Notes under the pieces: generated by a model
What the model saw: only the letters and a program-made list of their open reading frames with translations
Told to the model about the DNA's origin: nothing
The model's database searches: none
Program-made: the position numbers and the translations under genes
From: Blastochloris tepida
GTDB taxonomy: Bacteria > Pseudomonadota > Alphaproteobacteria > Rhizobiales > Xanthobacteraceae
Length of the DNA stretch: 64,000 nt
Reading direction: 5' to 3'
NCBI RefSeq assembly: GCF_003966715.1
Contig: NZ_AP018907.1
Location: 1,166,001 to 1,230,000 of the forward strand
In this document: in pieces, positions 1-7,535 of the stretch
Layout: the number at the start of each line of letters is the position of its first letter
Numbering within the stretch: the first letter of the stretch is position 1

Positions 1-1
1 G

Positions 2-406
2 GCGCTGCTTTGTACCGGCACAGTTATGGCTTCAGAGGTGCGGGTCGTCGACGGCGACACAATCGTCGTCGATGGCGAGCGCATCCGCATCCTGGGACTC
101 GATGCGCCCGAGATCGGCCACGCTCAATGCGCCGACGAACGGCAGCGCGGTCTCGCCGCGAAGGCCGCGCTCGCCGAGCTGTTGGCCGCCCGCGAGCCCG
201 AGATCGAGCGCCACGGCCGGGACCGCTATCGCCGCACGCTCGCGGTGGTCCGGGTCGCCGGCCGCAACGTCGCAGCCATCATGATCCGCGCCGGCCACGC
301 CCGCCTTTACTGGGGTGGCAAACGCCGCGGATGGTGCCGCCCGCCGGCCCAAAAATCCGCATCTCGGATTTCGGAGTTCCCGAGCCCCGCCTTTTCTGGC
401 ATCTAA
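2..406 (+). CDS. Thermonuclease (SNase)-family protein, 5' end outside the window
   Basis: Staphylococcal-nuclease-like fold. The frame shows VRVVDGDTIVVDGERIRI, then LGLDAPEI, and GRDRYRRTLAVV with the D-x-x-R arrangement of the catalytic site, ending with the usual YWGGKRRGWC. Members cleave DNA and RNA near the cell surface. The frame is open without a stop to base 2, reading ALLCTGTV before the first ATG at 26, which looks like the end of a signal peptide. The true start is therefore probably upstream of the window. About 22 residues after the GWC motif do not resemble the family and may be a read-through extension into repeat-like DNA. The gene lies next to truncated tRNA genes, so it may belong to an old integrated element. 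Confidence 0.75.
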   Translation, partial: ALLCTGTVMASEVRVVDGDTIVVDGERIRILGLDAPEIGHAQCADERQRGLAAKAALAELLAAREPEIERHGRDRYRRTLAVVRVAGRNVAAIMIRAGHARLYWGGKRRGWCRPPAQKSASRISEFPSPAFSGI

Positions 407-779
407 GGCTAAGCTATTGGTTTTATGGTCGAGTTTGCGTTTTTCGCCGGTCGACCCAAACTCCGAACTGATTTCGGAGTTCCGCCGGGTACGCCGGCGG
501 CAGATCAATGGCTTAGCGCCCGCCCCGGGAGGTATCGTCTCTTCGGTTTTGCCATTTGATCTTGCGCGCCTGGCTGAGCGGAGGTGAGGCGTTATCACCG
601 GCTAAGCCGTTGGCGTCTCACACAATCCAGGCTAATCCCGGCCAATCCCGGACATCCCCCAGATTTGCCATCCGATCTTGCGGGTTACATGTGGCGCAAA
701 GCGCAGCGAAAACCGCTTCAAGAACCGTTTCAATCCCGGAATCTGAAACGGTTAGATTTGGCTAAGTTATTGATTTTGA
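407..779. other. Gene-free stretch with imperfect internal duplications
   Basis: I see no convincing gene. Several short segments recur: ATTTCGGAGTTC near 367 and 470, GGCTAAG followed by TTGxTTTTxATGG near 407 and 760, and TTTGCCATxxGATCTTGCG near 547 and 664. The second GGCTAAG copy abuts the truncated tRNA-Arg at 780. The pattern suggests local duplication or the remnant of an element end. Confidence 0.4.
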
Positions 780-824
780 TGGCGCGTCAGAAAGGATTCG
801 AACCTCTGACCCGCAGATTCGTAG
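780..824 (-). pseudogene. 3' half of a tRNA-Arg(ACG), probable integration scar
   Basis: Read on the minus strand this is the loop CTACGAA (anticodon ACG), the 3' anticodon strand TCTGC, a variable loop, a 5-bp T arm with TTCGAAT, the 3' acceptor strand CTGACGC and GCCA. Bases 825 onward do not give the GCAGA partner, a D arm or the 5' acceptor strand, so it cannot fold into a tRNA. The break lies in the anticodon loop, a common crossover site for tyrosine integrases. It looks like an att half-site or the residue of a deleted island. Confidence 0.7.
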
Positions 825-990
825 TTAGTTAGCCTGCTGGAGCTGTGCTATTTCGGCTCGTAGCCGCGGTGACTCACTTGACGGCCAGCTTATAACCAAC
901 CGTGTCCCTGGTTTCTATGCGGCGCCGGTGCGCTTAGACACCGCTCGCCAGAATTCGCCATCGCATCCGGTGACTTCCGTCCGGATGCTT

Positions 991-1094
991 AGAGCGTGAT
1001 CCGATCTGACTGCATCAGATCGGACGCTCCAAGTTTCTGGTTTGTCGCTTTTTCTTTCGCGCAACCGGTATCCACTTGTGCGGAAAATGCTCTA
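991..1094 (+). repeat. Dispersed repeat R1, copy 1
   Basis: Starts with an inverted repeat (GATCCGATCTGACTGCATC, then its complement) and continues with CGCAACCGGTATCCACTTGTGCGGAAAATGCTCT. An inverted copy lies at 1780-1903 and related copies at 9491-9571 and 16237-16343. Similar intergenic palindromic elements are common in Hyphomicrobiales genomes. Confidence 0.8.
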
Positions 1095-1186
1095 GATTTT
1101 GCTCGGAATGGTCCGGGTTGGGCCAATTCTAAGCGAAAATGGCCCCGAATGGCCATCTGCAACCGTTTGAATTTCTTGAGAGATTT

Positions 1187-1236
1187 TGGAGCGGGCGAAG
1201 GGATTCGAACCCTCGACCCCAACCTTGGCAAGGTTG
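1187..1236 (-). pseudogene. 3' half of a tRNA-Gly(GCC), probable integration scar
   Basis: Minus-strand sequence gives a complete anticodon arm (CAACC, loop TTGCCAA, GGTTG), then GGGTC, a T arm with TTCGAATC, the acceptor 3' strand and TCCA. Upstream of the anticodon stem the D arm and 5' acceptor strand are missing and replaced by unrelated sequence. It is the second tRNA 3' fragment within 450 bp in the same orientation. Confidence 0.75.
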
Positions 1237-1395
1237 GGCGGCGCTGAGCGAAATTGCATGGCGGGGACCGGTGGCGCTCTCGCGGGGGAGCAGATGCAGG
1301 ACGGCGACTATGCTCGAACGAATGGGCCGAGCCCGGTTTCTGGGGTGTTTTCTGGGGAGCATTCCCCAGCTTTGCCGCTAAGTCCTTGAAAGGAA

Positions 1396-1470
1396 TGGTG
1401 GGCGCGACAGGGATTGAACCTGTGACCCCTCCCGTGTGAAGGGAGTGCTCTCCCGCTGAGCTACGCGCCC
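1396..1470 (-). tRNA. tRNA-Val(CAC)
   Basis: Folds completely on the minus strand: acceptor GGGCGCG with CGCGCCC, D stem GCTC/GAGC, anticodon stem CTCCC/GGGAG with loop TTCACAC (anticodon CAC), T arm ACAGG-TTCAATC-CCTGT, discriminator A and encoded CCA. It is the intact member of a cluster that also holds the two truncated tRNAs. Confidence 0.95.
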
Positions 1471-1779
1471 GCCGAAGCGGAAGTGCTTTCTAGGGGGGGC
1501 GGGCGAGTGGTGTCAAGGACGATGCTGGCGTCGACGCACAGCGATCTGCGCGGGCGGTACGGCAGGGGCGGATGCAAGGCCGGAAAGGGGCGCGCAGCGC
1601 GCCCGAGGCCGGCCCGGATCCGTTACCGTAACGTGTCACGCGCGTGCGTGACGGTTGCTAGTGGTCCGGCCCTGACATTTGCATCCGCAAATGTCAGGGC
1701 AAGTCTGCCCACAAGTCATTGATTATGTGGATGAAATTTTTTCGACGCGTGGGTGCCAAGCGTCGGATTTCATCCACTG

Positions 1780-1903
1780 GAGCATTTTCCGCACAAGTGG
1801 ATACCGGTTGTGCGAAAGACCCGAAGGGCCGCGTCAGCGAAAATGCGACAAACCAGAAACTTAGAGCGTCCGATCTGATGCAGTCAGATCGGATCACGCT
1901 CTA
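1780..1903 (-). repeat. Dispersed repeat R1, copy 2 (inverted)
   Basis: Reverse-complement relative of 991-1094 with the same GAGCATTTTCCGCACAAGTG and GATCTGATGCAGTCAGATC blocks. It has an extra segment (about 1817-1842) between them. Confidence 0.8.
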
Positions 1904-2086
1904 GCGTCGGGTTGCGCCGCCAAAACGGACGCCGGTTCGGAACCGTTGTCCTGAAATCGTTTGCGGTCGATCCCTGCAGTCTGGCGGAAGGGGATAAGCC
2001 GAAACCCAGTTCGGCAAGAGCCGCTCGACAGCCGGATCTCCGGCGGCCGTGAAGCGATTCTCCGGTCCGATCGGCCGGGCGGCGCA

Positions 2087-2120
2087 TCACAACCGGGGTC
2101 TTGTCACAACCGGGGTCTTG
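2087..2120. repeat. Perfect 17-bp tandem duplication
   Basis: The unit TCACAACCGGGGTCTTG occurs twice back to back, about 360 bp upstream of the annotated pioA start. It could be a paired protein-binding site or a replication slip. Confidence 0.7.
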
Positions 2121-2415
2121 GCGATCCCCTGCGATCCGCCTGCGGGCTTTCGGATTCGCCCGGTCTCAATCCGCAACGCCGGGACCCTGGGGGCGGGCTT
2201 CACCGACCTTCAATCGGTCTTGTCGCGGTGCAGCGTCGATTGCGCGGCGCCGACCCTTTGGCGGGCGGCGGCCGCCCGCGCCGGGCATTGCAGGCAGGCA
2301 CATTTTGCGGTGGCCGCCGACGCCGACGCGACATGTTGCGGCGCAGTAACGCTCTCGCGCCTGCCGCAGTTTTCCATCCGGAAGAATACGCATAACAATA
2401 GATACAGCAAGTTTT

Positions 2416-2433
2416 CGGTTGCCGTCGCAACCG
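2416..2433. promoter_or_regulatory. Inverted repeat upstream of pioA, possible operator
   Basis: CGGTTGC, spacer CGTC, then GCAACCG: 7-bp perfect arms, 47 bp before the longest pioA start and 116 bp before the internal ATG. The dyad has the size of a dimeric regulator site. It does not match the FixK/FNR consensus TTGAT-N4-ATCAA described for pio genes in Rhodopseudomonas, so the regulator is unknown. Confidence 0.35.
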
Positions 2434-2479
2434 CTCGGCTGATACCGATTTCAATATAAGAAAAATAGCCGTTTCTCAA

Positions 2480-4036
2480 ATGGCAATCCGCGGGGGCGGA
2501 TGGCGTCGCGCTTGCTGGCGTTCCGAGGGGTTGGGGGGAACTAGAAGGATGGCTTTTTCAGGTTGTTGGGGCCGGTGGCGACGCCTGGCTTTCGGTAATT
2601 CGCATTCGATATTTCGCATATCAAAAAAACCGGCATTGGCGCTGGCGGTGCTGGGCAGTGCGGCTTGGCTCGGCGCGGTTGCCGTGGAGGCGGACACGCC
2701 GCATGGCTCCGGGGCCATCCGCAGCGATTTCATGGACGAGTATCGGGCCCTGGCGGCCTATGCGCGCGACGTCGGGCTGAGCGTGCCGGAGGTTGGCGCA
2801 GGCCACGCGACGTCCGGCCACGCGGCGGGCGTGTCGCCCCATGGTGCGCTGATCGAAGGCGCGGGGACCGGCTCCCCGCATGCCGGCATCGCGCCGGCCG
2901 GGCACGGGTTCGCGGGCGATGATCTGGAGGGGCATGATCTGGAGGGGCATGCTCAGGAGGCGGGCGGCGCCGAGTCGGCAGGCCTCACAGCCGATGCGGC
3001 GGCTGCGGACGACGTTTCGAATCCTGCGGCGGCGGATCGCGCGCCGGGTGAGGGCGGGGGCGCGGCCGGCCAGCTGATCGTCGTTGCCCAGGCGGACATC
3101 CCGCAGCCGGCGCCGAAGCCGAAGAAGCGGGCGAAGGCGGAGGCGGCGGCCGAAGGGCATGCCCCGATGGTCAAGCCGGCGCCGGATGATCCGGAGGGCC
3201 GCTACTATGTCGGCTCCAAGCCCTGCGAAACCTGCCATGCCCGGCTGTTCGACGAGTTCGAAGAGACCGTGATGGGCCGGAACATCAAGTCCGGCAAGGT
3301 GACGCCGCAAGGCAAGATGGAGTGCGAGAGCTGCCACGGGCCGGGCTCGGGGCACGTCAATGGCGGCGGCGGTCGCGAGACTGGCCACATCCGCTCCTTC
3401 CGCAAGACGGACCCGCGCTTCTCGGTGGCCGACGCCAATGCCGCGTGCCTGACCTGCCACCAGAAGGGCGAGCAGACCTACTGGAGCGGCTCGACGCACG
3501 AGAACCGCGATGTTGCCTGTGTCGATTGCCACACGGTGATGCGCAAGACCTCGCCGCGCTTCCAACTCGCCAAGGCGACGGTGATGGACACCTGCTTCCA
3601 GTGCCACAAGGACCGGCGCGCGCAGTCTCTGCGCACCGCCCACATGCCGGTGCGCGAGGGCAAGATCACCTGCGCCGACTGCCACAATCCGCACGGCTCG
3701 GCCACCGAGGCGATGCTGAAGGGCGATACGGTCAACGACACCTGCTACACCTGCCACGCCGAGAAGCGCGGGCCCTTCCTGTTCGAGCATCCGCCGGTTC
3801 GCGAAAACTGCCTGAACTGCCACGAACCGCACGGCTCGATGCACGACAAGCTGCTGGTGGTGGCGCGCGAGCGGCTGTGCCAGCGCTGCCATACCAACCC
3901 GCACAATCAGGCCGGTCTCGGCGTGCTGGGGGCGACGGTGGGCGGCATGCGCTACGCGGTCGGCAGCTCCTGCCAGAACTGCCACACCAACATTCACGGC
4001 TCGAACAGCCCGTCCGGCTCGCGCTGGCACCGCTGA
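2480..4036 (+). CDS. pioA: PioA/MtrA-type periplasmic decaheme c-type cytochrome
   Basis: Ten CxxCH haem-binding motifs lie between residues 249 and 502 (CETCH, CESCH, CLTCH, CVDCH, CFQCH, CADCH, CYTCH, CLNCH, CQRCH, CQNCH), the full set for MtrA/DmsE/PioA decahaem cytochromes. A hydrophobic export segment at 51-71 precedes a roughly 180-residue extension that is rich in His, Gly and Ala (95-160) and contains a DLEGH duplication, then Pro/Lys/Ala. PioA of phototrophic Fe(II) oxidisers has such an extension and MtrA does not. In that family PioA sits in the PioB barrel and carries electrons from outside Fe(II) to the periplasm. The 518-residue frame starts at 2480. ATG 2549, with GGGGGGAA upstream, is an equally good start. 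It is followed by pioB and pioC. Confidence 0.92.
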   Translation: MAIRGGGWRRACWRSEGLGGTRRMAFSGCWGRWRRLAFGNSHSIFRISKKPALALAVLGSAAWLGAVAVEADTPHGSGAIRSDFMDEYRALAAYARDVGLSVPEVGAGHATSGHAAGVSPHGALIEGAGTGSPHAGIAPAGHGFAGDDLEGHDLEGHAQEAGGAESAGLTADAAAADDVSNPAAADRAPGEGGGAAGQLIVVAQADIPQPAPKPKKRAKAEAAAEGHAPMVKPAPDDPEGRYYVGSKPCETCHARLFDEFEETVMGRNIKSGKVTPQGKMECESCHGPGSGHVNGGGGRETGHIRSFRKTDPRFSVADANAACLTCHQKGEQTYWSGSTHENRDVACVDCHTVMRKTSPRFQLAKATVMDTCFQCHKDRRAQSLRTAHMPVREGKITCADCHNPHGSATEAMLKGDTVNDTCYTCHAEKRGPFLFEHPPVRENCLNCHEPHGSMHDKLLVVARERLCQRCHTNPHNQAGLGVLGATVGGMRYAVGSSCQNCHTNIHGSNSPSGSRWHR

Positions 4037-4174
4037 CGCGGCGCCGGCCGGCAACTTCGAGGCCCGGCACGGCCGGGCTTCGACCTCCACGACACAGAGA
4101 GAAGCGGCCACCCATCGGCAGGCCGCCGGGCGAGTGCGGGTGCGTGCGGCATGCCGCCGGGACGAGCACCATCG

Positions 4175-4275
4175 CGGCCAAAGGAGGCGGGCCGCCAAAG
4201 ACCAACAAGAGCGGCCGCCGAAGGCAGGCCGCCAGAAGCAAACAGAACAAGAGCGGCCGTCGAAGACGAGCCGCC
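4175..4275 (+). repeat. Imperfect direct repeats in the pioA-pioB spacer
   Basis: Two 30-bp copies beginning AACAAGAGCGGCCG start at 4204 and 4246 (42-bp period), and a shorter related GGAGGCGGGCCGCC block precedes them. The 301-bp spacer is unusually long for an operon. The frame of pioB is open through it but the sequence is not protein-like. Confidence 0.6.
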
Positions 4276-4337
4276 GGGGCATGGGGACGAACGCGGCATG
4301 CGTGCGCGAGTGCGGCGCTGGCGGGAAGGAGGGGGTG

Positions 4338-6920
4338 ATGAAGGTCAACGGGAGAACGGCGCTGACCGGCGTGCTGCTGATGGCGGCCGGATCAGCCCTA
4401 TCGTCGGGCGCAGCGGCGCAGCAGCCCGCCACACAACAGCCGAAGGTGGCGACGCCCGAGGATTTCTGGAACCAGACCTGGGCGGAGCACGGGGGCGTGC
4501 GCACCTGGGGCAATGTGGAGGCGGGCTTCCGCGCCTTCATCGAGCGGCCGCCGAGCTACGCGCTGCCGGGCATCCTGCCGGCCGGCCGGCCCACCGCGGC
4601 CGGCACCAACACCAACCCGCTGCAGGGCGGCCAACCGGCGCCGATCTTCAACACCGACCGTGACAACCGCGCCAAGTTCGAAGAGTACGGCAACATCAGT
4701 CCGGGGTTCTTCTTCGAAACCCTCATTCTCGGCGCCCAGACCAAGGACGGCATGTATGCCGGCGAGCTGCGCGCCGACAATGTCGGCAACAACAACCAGC
4801 GCTTCATCTTCGACTGGTCGAAGGCCGGCGAGATCTACGGCACGTATTCGTGGGACCAGATTCCCCATCTCTACAGCGCGTCGGCGCAGAGCATCTGGAA
4901 CGGCGTCGGCACGGACTATCTGACCACGCCGGTGTATATTGGAAACATCGCCAATAGCGGCCTTGCGTCCAACACCGCCGTCTACAACGCGCTGCAGGGC
5001 AATCTCAATACCATCGACATCGGCATCCAGCGCGACAAGTTCGCGGCGATGCAGCGCTGGACGCCGACCGAGAACTGGGATTTCCGCGCCGACTACTCGC
5101 ACGAGCACCGCGAGGGCACGCAGATCGCCGGTGCGGTGATCGGCGGCATGGCCAACCAGCAGATGGTGCAGTTGCCGGCGCCGGTGTCCGACACCACCCA
5201 GAACGCCAAGCTGGCGGGCCAATATGCCGGCGACACCCCCTGGGGCGGCAAGTTCAACGTCCGGACGTCGGCCAGCGTGTCCGCCTATCAGAACGACTTC
5301 GATTCCTACGTCTTCCAGAACCCGTTCTATGCGGGCGACGGCGCTACCCTGGCGGCCCGGGCGAACTACTCGCCGTTCGGACGGGTGAGCTTGGCGCCGG
5401 ACAATCAGGCCTACAATTTCGGCGCCACCGCTGGCATCGATCTGCCGAACAAGAGCCGCTACATGGGCACGGTGTCCTACACCATGATGCGGCAGGACGA
5501 CCCGTTCATCCCCTATACGATCAACCCCAATGTCGAGACCTATGCGCTGCCGGCTTCCAGCGCCGACGCCAAGGTCGATACGCTGCTGATCAACAACGTC
5601 CTCAATACGCCGCTCAGCCGGGACGTGAAGTCGACGCTGCGCTACCGGTATTACGACAACAACAACACGACTCCGGAGCTGCTGTTCCCCAACTTCGTGG
5701 TCGAGGACTCGTCCAACACGGCGTGTCCGGCGCCGAACGCGGCGCTGCGCTGCGCGGCCGGCTCCGCCCGGCGCAACCTCGCCTATTCCTACACCAAGCA
5801 GAATGCCTCCGAGGAACTGACTTGGCGCGCCGACAAGAACCTCACGCTCGGCGGTTCGATCGGCTGGGAGCAGTATGACCGGGATCGCCGCGCCGTCGAT
5901 GTCACCAATGAGTTCATCGGCAGGGTGTACATGAATGCGACGATTGCCGAGGAAACCCGGCTGAGGGCCAGCTACCAATATTCGCAGAGAAACTACGACA
6001 ACTACGACTTCATGGGTGTTGCCAGTTATATCTATTGGGCCAATCAGACGACGGGCGTCAATGTCACCAACATGATGGTGCGGCAGCTCGATCTGGCCGA
6101 TCGCGAACGCCAGAAGGCGAACGTCTCGCTGGAGTATACCGGCGTCGAGAACCTGACGGTTACGCCGACCTTCGGTCTGCGGTTCGATGCCTACGAGACC
6201 AACCCCTACGAGACCGACCCGAACTATATCGCGACGGCGACCGGTGGCGGCAACCCGAACAACGGCACGGCGCTGGCCATTCCGGGCCAGCTCGGGATAA
6301 CCAAGGACAACACCTGGAACGCCGGCATCGAGGTCGCCTATCAGATCTCGCCCGCCGCCACGATCATGTTCGCCTATGTGTACGAGAATTTCGACCGTGA
6401 TCTGTATGGCGGCCAGGGCACGACCAACTTCGTGACGCTGACGACCAATAACGGGCGTTTCTTCTTCAGCAACATGGAAGAAAACGTCAATACCTACATC
6501 GCGACGGCGAACCTGGACATTATTCCGGACACGCTGGAACTGAAGCTCTCTTACGCCTATGCCCAGGGCGAAGAGAACTGGACCGCGCAGCCCTACACCA
6601 ACAGCAGCGACTGCCTTGCGCTGATCAACAGCGCCTGCCAGCCCTTCCCGACGGTGAAGACCGACTATCAGCGCTTCGACGCCATCATGAAATACCACGT
6701 CGATCCCGATCTCGTCACCAAGGTCGGGCTGATCGGCGACGTCATCTTGAAGCTGCGCTACAGTTTCGAGCAGACGCAGGTCAAGAATTGGCAGAACGAC
6801 TGGACGACACCGTACATGTATCTTGTCGATGGCAGCATGGTCCGCAACATCTCCATGGCTGCTGTCGATCCGAACTATACGTCACATTTGATCGCCGCAT
6901 CGCTGGCGGTGAAATGGTGA
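4338..6920 (+). CDS. pioB: PioB/MtrB-type outer-membrane beta-barrel porin
   Basis: An 860-residue exported protein. Signal peptide residues 1-27 (MKVNGRTALTGVLLMAAGSA, ending SSGAAA) are followed by a long chain rich in alternating Tyr/Phe/Thr/Asn strands, for example DFRADYSHEHREGT and ATIMFAYVYENFDRDLYGG, ending in LIAASLAVKW, typical of a barrel closing strand. The decahaem and HiPIP neighbours identify it as the PioB/MtrB sheath that lets the decahaem cytochrome reach Fe(II) outside. The start at 4338 is chosen because GGAAGGAGGGGG lies just upstream and the signal peptide begins there; the open frame back to 4134 codes for Arg-rich nonsense. The mature N-terminus has no CxxC motif, unlike Shewanella MtrB. 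Confidence 0.9.
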   Translation: MKVNGRTALTGVLLMAAGSALSSGAAAQQPATQQPKVATPEDFWNQTWAEHGGVRTWGNVEAGFRAFIERPPSYALPGILPAGRPTAAGTNTNPLQGGQPAPIFNTDRDNRAKFEEYGNISPGFFFETLILGAQTKDGMYAGELRADNVGNNNQRFIFDWSKAGEIYGTYSWDQIPHLYSASAQSIWNGVGTDYLTTPVYIGNIANSGLASNTAVYNALQGNLNTIDIGIQRDKFAAMQRWTPTENWDFRADYSHEHREGTQIAGAVIGGMANQQMVQLPAPVSDTTQNAKLAGQYAGDTPWGGKFNVRTSASVSAYQNDFDSYVFQNPFYAGDGATLAARANYSPFGRVSLAPDNQAYNFGATAGIDLPNKSRYMGTVSYTMMRQDDPFIPYTINPNVETYALPASSADAKVDTLLINNVLNTPLSRDVKSTLRYRYYDNNNTTPELLFPNFVVEDSSNTACPAPNAALRCAAGSARRNLAYSYTKQNASEELTWRADKNLTLGGSIGWEQYDRDRRAVDVTNEFIGRVYMNATIAEETRLRASYQYSQRNYDNYDFMGVASYIYWANQTTGVNVTNMMVRQLDLADRERQKANVSLEYTGVENLTVTPTFGLRFDAYETNPYETDPNYIATATGGGNPNNGTALAIPGQLGITKDNTWNAGIEVAYQISPAATIMFAYVYENFDRDLYGGQGTTNFVTLTTNNGRFFFSNMEENVNTYIATANLDIIPDTLELKLSYAYAQGEENWTAQPYTNSSDCLALINSACQPFPTVKTDYQRFDAIMKYHVDPDLVTKVGLIGDVILKLRYSFEQTQVKNWQNDWTTPYMYLVDGSMVRNISMAAVDPNYTSHLIAASLAVKW

Positions 6921-6984
6921 AAATGTCTGACGTATTCGACCAATAACCAGGCCAAAACGGCCATCAAACGGAGGAGGAAGATCC

Positions 6985-7281
6985 ATGGATGCCAAGATCA
7001 CGGACGTCACCACCAAGTCCCGCCGGCTGTCGCGCCGCGACATGCTCGTCTGCGGCGCCTATGTGCTGGGGGCCGGTGCCGCGATCGGCCTTGCCGCCAC
7101 CGGTGCCGAGGCCCAGGTCGCCAAGAAGGCCAGCCACAAGGCCTCGGGCTATCAGGAATCGCCCAAGGGCGCGCAGCGCTGCGACAACTGCCGGATGTTC
7201 GTCGCCCCGGCCTCATGCCAGGTGGTGGAGGGCACGATCTCCGGCAGCGGCTGGTGCCGCCTCTACGCCAAGAAGGCGTGA
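6985..7281 (+). CDS. pioC: PioC, small Tat-exported high-potential iron-sulfur protein
   Basis: 98 residues. A twin-arginine signal (SRRDMLV) plus a hydrophobic stretch ends at AEA about residue 43, leaving a mature chain of about 55 residues. Its four Cys at 66, 69, 78 and 91 (CDNC, then SC, then GWC) follow the HiPIP 4Fe-4S pattern. PioC of Rhodopseudomonas palustris TIE-1 is similarly tiny and passes electrons from the Pio outer-membrane conduit toward the photosynthetic reaction centre. A strong ribosome site (GGAGGAGGAAG) precedes ATG 6985. It lies 64 bp after pioB on the same strand and ends the operon at the hairpin at 7293. Confidence 0.92.
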   Translation: MDAKITDVTTKSRRLSRRDMLVCGAYVLGAGAAIGLAATGAEAQVAKKASHKASGYQESPKGAQRCDNCRMFVAPASCQVVEGTISGSGWCRLYAKKA

Positions 7282-7292
7282 TCCGGTCTCCG

Positions 7293-7316
7293 GAGCCCGG
7301 GGCCACCCCCGGGCTC
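7293..7316 (+). terminator. Hairpin after pioC
   Basis: GAGCCCGGGG, loop CCAC, CCCCGGGCTC: a perfect 10-bp stem 12 bp after the pioC stop. There is no long T run, so termination is likely but not certain. Confidence 0.6.
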
Positions 7317-7340
7317 TCGGGTTGACGATGCGCGGGCTGT

Positions 7341-7450
7341 GGTCCCGGGCGGGCAGCGAAGCTGCGCGACCCGGGACGTTTTTCAGGAAGGGGTCGGCTT
7401 CTCCGGAGGACGATCCCGGATGCTCGCTTCGCTCGCTCCGGGATGACGGC
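7341..7450. repeat. Dispersed palindromic repeat R2, copy 1
   Basis: GTCCCGGGCGGGCAGCGAAG and its complementary half, then a GGAAGGGG spacer and a second dyad CCCGGATGCTC...CCGGGATGACG. The same modular element recurs at 17834, 30725, 38496 and 42287, and, split by an IS, at 24303/25492. Confidence 0.8.
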
Positions 7451-7535
7451 ACACGCGAAGCGATCCCCGCCGCGGCGCCATGCGCGGGCCGGGACGAACG
7501 GGACGATCGCCCGTCGCCCCATCCGGTAGCCTCCG

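Larger units (their letters stand above)
1471..2479. other. About 1 kb without a recognisable gene, upstream of the pio operon
   Basis: Holds the inverted R1 copy (1780-1903), a perfect 17-bp tandem duplication (2087-2120), a perfect inverted repeat (2416-2433) and a visibly more AT-rich stretch at about 2380-2475 ahead of pioA. The open frames here overlap in several registers and match nothing I know. The segment nearest pioA probably carries its promoter. Confidence 0.5.

Noticed and set aside
1186..1389. Small frame MERAKGFEPSTPTLARLG
   Set aside because: The sequence is a read-through of a tRNA-Gly fragment, a well-known false coding pattern near tRNA genes.
2621..4540. Long antisense frame across pioA (and similar ones at 4398-6698, 7554-9431, 11487-13778, 18440-20077 and 29015-30850)
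   Set aside because: GC-rich coding DNA often keeps an antisense frame open. The translations are Arg/Ala/Gly/Pro-biased and contain no family motifs, while the sense frames hold complete known proteins.
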